Assembly: GCF_004300825.1 (NCBI RefSeq)
Contig: NZ_CP036250.1
Span: 248,001-312,000 of the forward strand
Reading direction: 5' to 3'
Length of the DNA: 64,000 nt
From: Egicoccus halophilus
Lineage (GTDB): Bacteria; Actinomycetota; Nitriliruptoria; Nitriliruptorales; Nitriliruptoraceae
The translations under genes and the position numbers were made by a program. This document shows, piece by piece, positions 58,739 through 64,000 of the stretch (within the stretch, counting starts at the first letter, position 1; every line of letters begins with the position of its first letter). The notes below the pieces were generated by a model. The model was not told the DNA's origin and did not search any database. It was given only the letters and a program-made list of their open reading frames with translations.

Positions 58739-60256
58739 CTACAGGGGCCGCAGCGGCGACGTCGCCGGTGCCTCGAGGACCTCGCCGTCGGGGGCGAAGC
58801 GCGAACCGTGGCAGCCGCAGTCCCAGGTCTGTTCGTCGGCGTTCCAGCGCACCAGACAGCCGAGGTGGGTGCAGGTCGCCGACACCGTGTGCAACTCGCC
58901 GTCGAGCGTACGGGCCACGGCGACCGGGGTCCGGCCACGGCGCACCAGCCGACCTTCCCCCGGTGCGAGCTCCGGATCACCGGGCAGCGCCCGGAGACGA
59001 TCGCCGACGAAGAGACCGCCGACACGCAGGTTGGCCCGCAGGATCTGCTTCCAGCCGGTGGGAGGCTCGATCCGTTGGGTGTCGAACGCCCCTTCGAACG
59101 GGTCGGGTCCGCCCTGCATGCGCGTGACCAGCGCCTCGGCGGCGGCCGTGCCGAAGGCCAGGCCCCACTTGCCGAAACCCGTCGCCGTCCACAACCCTTC
59201 GCCCGGCAACGGCCCGACGTACGGGCGGCCGTCGGAGGGCATCTGGTCCTGCGCCATCCACCGGTGGTCCACGGAGGTCACGGCGAAGTGCTCGCGCACC
59301 CAGTCGGCCAGCTGATCGGTACGACCCTGCAGGGCACCGCTGCCGGCCGTGGGTTCGCTCATCCCGACGGCGATGAGGTGTTCACCGGTGCGGGGTGTGC
59401 GGCTCGAGCGGATCGACCAGGTGCGCTGCTCCTGGAACAGGTACATGCCGCGGGGCGCGGGCCCGTCGAGCCTGGCGGACACCCCGACGGCCGACATCGG
59501 CTTGCTCCGACCGAACAGCAGCTTCGCATCGTGGTGCGTCGGCAGCCGCGTGGCGAGCACGACGTCGTCGCTGCGCACCTCGGCCCGATCGGTCAGGACC
59601 CGCCAACGCCGGGAGCCCTTGCGCTCGCGGACCACGTCGACGACCCGGGCGTGCTCGTGAACCGCCCCGCCGAGCGCCAGGACCGCTGCTGCCAGGCCCT
59701 GGCAGTAGCGCACCGCGTGCATCTGGCGCTGGTCGGGCACGGTGAGACACGGCCGGCCGGCGAAGGGCACCTCGTCGGGCGCGGGCCCGACCTCGACCTC
59801 GAGCCCCGCCTCACGTGCGGCGGCCGCCTCCTGTTCGAGCGACCCGACGGTGTCGTCGGTCAGCGCCACGAGCGAGGCCGGCACCTGCTCGGCGTCGCAC
59901 GCGATGCCGTAGTCGGTGGTGAGCCGGTCGAACAACTCGATCCCCCGCTGGTTGGCACGGGCGTAGCGCCGGGCGGCATCCGCACCGATCGACGACCGCA
60001 ACGTGGCGAGCCGGGTCTCGTTCTGGGCGGTCACCTTGCCGGTCGTGCCACCGGTCGTCCCGCTCGCGAGCCCGCGGGCCTCGAGCACCACCACCCGCAG
60101 TCCCGCCTCCGCGGCCAGCAGCGCCGTGGTGAGCCCCAGGATGCCACCACCGACGACCGTCAGGTCGGCATCGGCGAGCCCCTCGATCGACGTCAGGGCT
60201 GCGGCGACGTCGGCCGTGTCGCGCCAGTAACTGCGGTCGTGGTCGCGTGATTCCAT
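58739..60256 (-). CDS. FAD-dependent oxidoreductase with C-terminal Rieske domain
   Basis: A 505-aa two-domain protein. The N-terminal DAO-type domain starts with the dinucleotide motif LTVVGGGILGLTTALLAAEAG near residue 33 and runs to ~400. The C-terminal Rieske domain (~415-505) has CTHLGC and CGCHGSRF, the four ligands of a [2Fe-2S] cluster. This arrangement is known from Bacillus YhfW-like proteins; the substrate is not known. ATG 60256; divergent from the HTH gene at 60528 across 271 bases. Confidence 0.92.
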   Translation of the reverse strand: MESRDHDRSYWRDTADVAAALTSIEGLADADLTVVGGGILGLTTALLAAEAGLRVVVLEARGLASGTTGGTTGKVTAQNETRLATLRSSIGADAARRYARANQRGIELFDRLTTDYGIACDAEQVPASLVALTDDTVGSLEQEAAAAREAGLEVEVGPAPDEVPFAGRPCLTVPDQRQMHAVRYCQGLAAAVLALGGAVHEHARVVDVVRERKGSRRWRVLTDRAEVRSDDVVLATRLPTHHDAKLLFGRSKPMSAVGVSARLDGPAPRGMYLFQEQRTWSIRSSRTPRTGEHLIAVGMSEPTAGSGALQGRTDQLADWVREHFAVTSVDHRWMAQDQMPSDGRPYVGPLPGEGLWTATGFGKWGLAFGTAAAEALVTRMQGGPDPFEGAFDTQRIEPPTGWKQILRANLRVGGLFVGDRLRALPGDPELAPGEGRLVRRGRTPVAVARTLDGELHTVSATCTHLGCLVRWNADEQTWDCGCHGSRFAPDGEVLEAPATSPLRPL

Positions 60257-60527
60257 GCCTGCCTCCGGGCCCGATCGCGTTCCTGGTCGCCTTCGCCAGC
60301 AACCGGGGCGGGTTGCTGCACCGGCCCCCGGTGGCCGTCACCTCCACCTCAGCGGCGCCGGCGTCCCGACGCTGCCCGGGGCCCCGGCCGTCGGGATCCG
60401 GCCGTTCGGGCCGGTTGGTCCCCTCGACCGGCGAAGTCGTGGTCTATTGGACACGCGACCGGGTGACCCTGCCTGTCGACGTGGGTCAAGGTGACGGTCA
60501 CGAGACCACCCTGAACGGAGTTTCAGC

Positions 60528-61055
60528 ATGAGCCGGGAACTGACGTGCTGCAACGACACCTACGTCCGGGGCACCGACGCCGTGTGGCGGTACCGCTGGA
60601 GCGAACCGGTCCCCGGCGCGGTCGATCTCACCCTCGCCGACGTGTTCGCCATCCACCTCGGACCCAACGACTCCGTGCCGATGCGACAACTCAGTCCCGA
60701 CGAGGTGTCCTGGGTCAAGGGCGAGGCGGCCGACCTCGAGAACGTGCTGCTGCGTCCGTCACGCAACGGTCGGTCCGCCGGCGTGGGTGATCTCGTCGTG
60801 GGCATGCAGGCGCCGGAACTGCACGTGCTGACCATGCTGACGGTCGCCGACATCGGCCAGCTCGCCGGCGTCTCCAAGGCCACGATCGACAGCTACCGCT
60901 ATCGCGGGTACCTCCCGGCGCCACAGGCCACCCGCGGTCGCACCCCGCTGTGGGCGCGACCGATCATCCGGCACTGGCTGGACAACCGGCCGGGCTGCGG
61001 GTGGCGAACCGATCTGTACGGCTCCACGTTGGAGTCTGCCCGGGCCGGCGGCTGA
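60528..61055 (+). CDS. Helix-turn-helix DNA-binding protein
   Basis: A 175-aa protein. Residues ~100-160 contain an HTH of the MerR/excisionase-like type (LTVADIGQLAGVSKATIDSYRYRGYLPAP followed by TPLWARPIIRHWL). The N-terminal ~95 residues are unlike known sensor domains; CC at residues 7-8 might sense redox or metal. It may regulate itself or the divergent Rieske oxidoreductase. Several GTGACC-type near palindromes precede it. Confidence 0.75.
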   Translation: MSRELTCCNDTYVRGTDAVWRYRWSEPVPGAVDLTLADVFAIHLGPNDSVPMRQLSPDEVSWVKGEAADLENVLLRPSRNGRSAGVGDLVVGMQAPELHVLTMLTVADIGQLAGVSKATIDSYRYRGYLPAPQATRGRTPLWARPIIRHWLDNRPGCGWRTDLYGSTLESARAGG

Positions 61056-61095
61056 CGCTCGCCGGTGGCCGAAGTCGAACTCAGGAGTTGCCTCG

Positions 61096-61671
61096 ATGGC
61101 CGATCAACACGTGGTACGGGCCCTGGTGGCCCAGGACGACGCACCCCGCCTGCGCCGGGAGCTGATGGACGAGCTCCAGCTCCCCGCCGACCACATCGCG
61201 GTCACCGCCGCGGAGCCGGCCGACTACCGCGACGAAGCGCCCGACCAGGAGATCCACCGCATGTTCCAGGTGGGCAGCCGCCGGGCCGTGCTCGGGGCCC
61301 TGGCCGGTGCCCTGCTCGCACTGCTCGTGGTCCTGGTGATCCCCCCGCTGCGCGACTGGCTGCCCTTCAGCCTCATCCTGCTCTTCGGTGGTGCCTGGGG
61401 CGGTGGGATCGCGGCCACGGCGCGCGGCATCCAGACCTCCAAGCGCGAGGACGACCTCGGCGAGGACATCCATCACGTGGATGCGGCCGACGCGGCGCAC
61501 CTGCGGCTGCTGACGGTGACCGTCGACCGCGACCGCGAGGGCGTCGTCGACCTGCTCCGCAAGCAGGGTGCCACGCTGCTCGACTCGAGGAACCCCAAGG
61601 TCGGGCGCGGCCCCGGCGAGCGCCCCGCCAGCCCCGGGCACGGTCCGAGCACGGGTGACCATCGCGACTGA
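61096..61671 (+). CDS. Hypothetical membrane protein
   Basis: A 191-aa protein with a ~55-residue soluble N-terminus, two helices with a short loop (residues ~63-110; LGALAGALLALLVVLVI and LILLFGGAWGGGI), and a soluble C-terminal part with a ferredoxin-like pattern (LRLLTVTVDRDREGVVDLLRKQGATLLD). This resembles stress-type TM proteins of the YflT/DUF1269 kind; tentative. ATG 61096 follows AGGAG. Follows the HTH gene by 40 bases. Confidence 0.7.
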   Translation: MADQHVVRALVAQDDAPRLRRELMDELQLPADHIAVTAAEPADYRDEAPDQEIHRMFQVGSRRAVLGALAGALLALLVVLVIPPLRDWLPFSLILLFGGAWGGGIAATARGIQTSKREDDLGEDIHHVDAADAAHLRLLTVTVDRDREGVVDLLRKQGATLLDSRNPKVGRGPGERPASPGHGPSTGDHRD

Positions 61672-61742
61672 CGTGCGAGCGGCGGGCGCGCGCACCCAGG
61701 GACGCGCGGCCGGTTGCCGTCGGACGCCGTACACCTCATGCT

Positions 61743-61758
61743 TTGGTCGTTGGACCAA
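61743..61758. promoter_or_regulatory. Inverted repeat, candidate operator
   Basis: TTGGTC-GTTG-GACCAA, a perfect 6-bp inverted repeat, lies 100 bases before the hemerythrin-like gene in a locally less GC-rich stretch. It may be a repressor site; which regulator binds is unknown. Confidence 0.4.
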
Positions 61759-61857
61759 GTCGCGCTGCGGTCACCATCCGACTGCCGCAGCGGCGCGGCG
61801 CGGACCCTTCAGTGCATCGTCAGGATATCGCCATACCGGGAGAAGGCGGGGGAAGCG

Positions 61858-62544
61858 ATGACGACCGGCACCGGCAGCGCCCACGACCTGTTGCACGTGC
61901 TCGCCCGGGACCACCGCCGCTTCGACGAGCGGTGTCGGACCTTCCTCGACGCGCCCACCCGCCGCGGTGAGCGCCTGTTGCGGGGACTCGCGGTCGACGT
62001 GCTGGCGCACGAGGCAGCCGAGCAGTTGCTGCTGCACCCGCTGGTCGCCGACCGGCTGCCGCGTGGTCACCTGTTGGCCACTGCGCGGCTCGAGGAGGAG
62101 GACCTGCTCGAGCGGTTGCTGCTCGACGCGCTGGACCAGCCGCTGGCGTCGGAGCAGTTCCGTCACCGGTTCCAGCTGGTGCACCGCCATCTGGTCGAGC
62201 ACACCGATCGCGAGGAGCTCGAGGTCTTCCCGTACCTGCGTCACGTGGTGCAGCGCCGGGAACTGCGCGAGCTCGGTCGGCTGTACACGACGCTGATGGT
62301 GCGGATCCCGACCCGCATGCAGTGCCGTCTGGAGACGGTCGACAGCGGTCAGCGACGGCCGCTGCTGCGTCTGCGCGACGTCGGCTGCGACGTGCTCCGC
62401 GAGCTCGGATCGGTGCTGCCCATCGGAGTCGCGCCGGGAGCCGACGACCTGCTCGCCCCGATTCGTGGTGTCGTCATCGACGTCACCGAGGCAACCCTGA
62501 CGGCTGCGGGGTCCGCTGTTGACGGGCGAGCCAGCGCACGATGA
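61858..62544 (+). CDS. Hemerythrin HHE-domain-like protein
   Basis: A 228-aa four-helix protein with spaced His and Glu: LLHVLARDHRRFDERC near residue 8, DVLAHEAAEQLLLHPLV near 48, and FRHRFQLVHRHLVEHTDREELEVFPYL near 100. These fit the HHE cation-binding (hemerythrin) domain, which binds a di-iron centre and O2 or NO. The C-terminal 80 residues are variable. Its 3' end overlaps convergent ctaG by 62 bases. A role in O2 or nitric-oxide handling near the oxidase genes is plausible but unproven. Confidence 0.82.
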   Translation: MTTGTGSAHDLLHVLARDHRRFDERCRTFLDAPTRRGERLLRGLAVDVLAHEAAEQLLLHPLVADRLPRGHLLATARLEEEDLLERLLLDALDQPLASEQFRHRFQLVHRHLVEHTDREELEVFPYLRHVVQRRELRELGRLYTTLMVRIPTRMQCRLETVDSGQRRPLLRLRDVGCDVLRELGSVLPIGVAPGADDLLAPIRGVVIDVTEATLTAAGSAVDGRASAR

Positions 62545-63223
62545 GGGTGACCGCCGTCCCCACGTAGACGACCAGCGCGGTGACCTTCATCAGCGCCCCA
62601 CCGATGCGTTGCGACGACAGCGCGTCGGGTTGCCCGGCGTACCAGGGATAGAGCAGCTCCGACGAGCCCAGCAGCAGGATGCCGAGCGCCGCTCCACCGA
62701 TCGCGCTGACGGCTGCGCCCAGGACGGCGGCCAGCACGGTCCGGGACGTCTCCGCCGCGGCCAGGATCGCCGACCAGAGCACGACCGCCGAGCCGAGCAG
62801 CGTCAGGTGCTCGACCGCGTGCAGTCGGACGTCGGCCAGTGCCGCTTCGTAGAAGGCGGGGACGTGCCAGGCGAGCATCACGGCGACCCCGCAGACCGCC
62901 GCGGCGACCACGCGCAGACCCGGGTCGCCCGGCAGGCGCCAGGCGTCGGGCAGCGGGCGTCCGATCCCGGCGAACAGGGTGCGGACCGGCTGTCCGGCGG
63001 CCAGCGTCGGGGCAGCGACCAGCGTCAGCAGCTGGTGCTGGACCATGTGCCAGGCGAAGCTGGTGTCGGCGCGGGGTTCCACGAGTGGCCCCAGGGCCAG
63101 CGCCACCGCCGCGACGCCGGCGAGGAACGCCCACCGCCGCCAGGACGGCAGGTCGCGGTGACTCGCACCACGCCAGTGCACCGCGGCGATCGCGGCCAGC
63201 GGCAGCAGCGCGGCGGGCACCAT
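62483..63223 (-). CDS. ctaG: Cytochrome c oxidase assembly protein CtaG (caa3 type)
   Basis: A 246-aa protein with about seven helices of the caa3_CtaG family: FAWHMVQHQLLTLVAAPTLAAGQP, VMLAWHVPAFYEAAL, LHAVEHLTLLGSAVVLW. The conserved His residues are thought to help copper delivery to the CuA/CuB centres. Downstream of the cytochrome c lipoprotein by five bases, so co-transcribed with the oxidase cluster. Confidence 0.92.
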   Translation of the reverse strand: MVPAALLPLAAIAAVHWRGASHRDLPSWRRWAFLAGVAAVALALGPLVEPRADTSFAWHMVQHQLLTLVAAPTLAAGQPVRTLFAGIGRPLPDAWRLPGDPGLRVVAAAVCGVAVMLAWHVPAFYEAALADVRLHAVEHLTLLGSAVVLWSAILAAAETSRTVLAAVLGAAVSAIGGAALGILLLGSSELLYPWYAGQPDALSSQRIGGALMKVTALVVYVGTAVTLIVRWLARQQRTPQPSGLPR

Positions 63224-63228
63224 GCCGC

Positions 63229-63606
63229 TCAGCCCTGGTCGAGCAGGAACGCCACGAGGTCCTCGGCGTCGTCGGGCGTGACCCCCACGTCGGGCATGCC
63301 CGTGCCGGGCGCGTGCTGCTGCGGGTTCTGGATGAAGGCGGCCAGTTGCTCCGGCGTGTTGGGCAGGGATCCGGCGATCATGCGCTGATCGGCGAGACCG
63401 TCGAGGTCCGGGCCGACGCGCCCCCGGGCCTGACGGATGCCGCCGACCTGGTGACAGGCACCGCAGCCGTAGCCGACGAACAGCTCACGCCCGTGGTCGA
63501 CGTCGCCCAGGGCCAGCACCTCCTGACCACCGTCGTCACAGGCTTGCAACACCACCATCAGGACAGCGACGAGCAGTGCGGGCAGCAACGGGGTCGGACG
63601 TCTCAC
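63229..63606 (-). CDS. Lipoprotein cytochrome c
   Basis: A 125-aa protein with a lipobox (LQAC) after a short N-terminal helix and a single haem-binding motif CGACH near residue 48. The axial Met is in GTGMPDVGV near 102. It probably feeds electrons to the adjacent oxidase from the membrane surface. GTG 63606 overlaps the stop of the preceding gene (GTGA). Confidence 0.9.
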   Translation of the reverse strand: MRRPTPLLPALLVAVLMVVLQACDDGGQEVLALGDVDHGRELFVGYGCGACHQVGGIRQARGRVGPDLDGLADQRMIAGSLPNTPEQLAAFIQNPQQHAPGTGMPDVGVTPDDAEDLVAFLLDQG

Positions 63607-63959
63607 GGGATGGCCCCCTTCGCACACGAGTCGACGAAGAAGACGGTGGTCCCCTCCAGGGCCGTGACCAACACGAAGAACACGTTGAGCGACAACCCGA
63701 ACAGCAGGGTGAAGCGTGCCTGGGTTCCCAGCGGTCGCCGCAGCCAGACCACGTTGAGCAACGTCGCGGCCGCGCCACCGAGCAGCGCCGTCGCGCTGAT
63801 CGCGTGCAGCAGCCAGTCACCGACCTCGCACGCGGCCGGGACGAACAGGTAGCTCAGACCGAACCGGATCGCCCAGATGATGGTCGCCCCGAAGCTGACC
63901 AGCACGATGCCCCACCAGGCAGGGTCGCGGGTGCGTTGCCGTTGCGCCGCCACGGACAT
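63603..63959 (-). CDS. Small membrane protein of the oxidase cluster
   Basis: A 118-aa protein with three helices (residues ~17-40, ~50-70, ~80-102). No motif recognised. It sits between the end of another membrane gene and the cytochrome c gene, to which it is coupled, so it is likely a minor oxidase subunit or assembly factor. Confidence 0.75.
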   Translation of the reverse strand: MSVAAQRQRTRDPAWWGIVLVSFGATIIWAIRFGLSYLFVPAACEVGDWLLHAISATALLGGAAATLLNVVWLRRPLGTQARFTLLFGLSLNVFFVLVTALEGTTVFFVDSCAKGAIP

Positions 63960-63960
63960 G

Positions 63961-64000
63961 TCAGCCTCCCCACCACAGTGTGACCCCGGTCAGCACGAGC
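63961..64000 (-). CDS. C-terminal end of an upstream membrane gene (partial)
   Basis: The last twelve codons before a TGA at 63961 read LVLTGVTLWWGG, one base before the ATG of the next gene. The tight spacing and hydrophobic content suggest a respiratory oxidase subunit, but the piece is too short to name. Confidence 0.5.
   Translation of the reverse strand, partial: LVLTGVTLWWGG

Overview
The window comes from the chromosome of a very GC-rich Gram-positive bacterium, almost certainly an actinomycete-type organism (Actinomycetota). The markers are crgA, a PASTA-domain PknB kinase beside fhaA, fhaB, pstP, rodA/ftsW and pbpA, a class E sortase, an HRDC-tailed UvrD-type helicase, two FluC/CrcB genes and a c-di-AMP (ydaO/yuaA-type) leader. 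A deep-branching actinobacterial lineage such as Nitriliruptoria is my guess from gene content only. Most genes start with GTG, and at least 13 neighbouring pairs overlap by 4 nt (ATGA or GTGA), so the genome is compact and translationally coupled. No phage, IS element, transposase or CRISPR array is visible.

Layout. 1-4790 (minus): a four-gene operon of an SDR dehydrogenase, an alpha/beta hydrolase, an unknown 472-aa protein and a membrane protein with a hydrolase-like C-terminus, then tRNA-Ser(CGA) and tadA. 5796-16785: a copper-chaperone-like HMA protein, stress-type proteins, a UvrD-like helicase split into two coupled reading frames, an SF2 helicase, DUF1015, cupin, Fur and monooxygenase-like genes. 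16829-21136 (minus): two CPA2 antiporters fused to universal-stress domains, with a c-di-AMP riboswitch between them. 21306-25987: an LCP cell-wall ligase, a Mn2+ (yybP-ykoY) riboswitch with a GDT1-type Mn exporter, paired crcB genes, a crotonase and uppP. 26393-27023: a catalase remnant and tRNA-Leu(CAG).

27277-34764 (plus): the cell-growth phosphosignalling operon fhaA-fhaB-pstP-rodA/ftsW-pbpA-pknB. 34776-40598: a copper-handling operon (two YcnI-like proteins, CopC-CopD fusion, zinc-finger anti-sigma factor) divergent from an ECF sigma factor. 40630-49911: a baeRF/VLRF1-type release-factor-like protein, M50 and Lon/PDZ proteases, trpG coupled to a degenerate adenylate-forming enzyme, a polyprenyl synthetase, sortase E with a 56-aa membrane partner, crgA, a cluster of DnaA-box-like sites and an FmdB zinc ribbon. 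49934-58680: thioesterases, thiolase, gamma-glutamyltransferase, an AAA ATPase with an anti-sigma-type HATPase, tRNA-Ala(TGC), a DUF1028 protein and PlsC. 58739-64000: a Rieske-tailed FAD oxidoreductase, an HTH protein, a hemerythrin-like protein, and the tail of a respiratory oxidase cluster (CtaG, lipoprotein cytochrome c, a small membrane protein and the last codons of another membrane protein).

The order pknB operon - trpG - sortase - crgA recalls the origin-proximal region of mycobacteria, so the window may lie near the replication origin although dnaA and dnaN are absent. The items most worth follow-up are the two riboswitches, the split helicase, the adenylate-forming enzyme that has lost both catalytic lysine motifs, the catalase deletion remnant, the DnaA-box cluster, and the copper operon whose secreted products all appear to mature to an N-terminal histidine.
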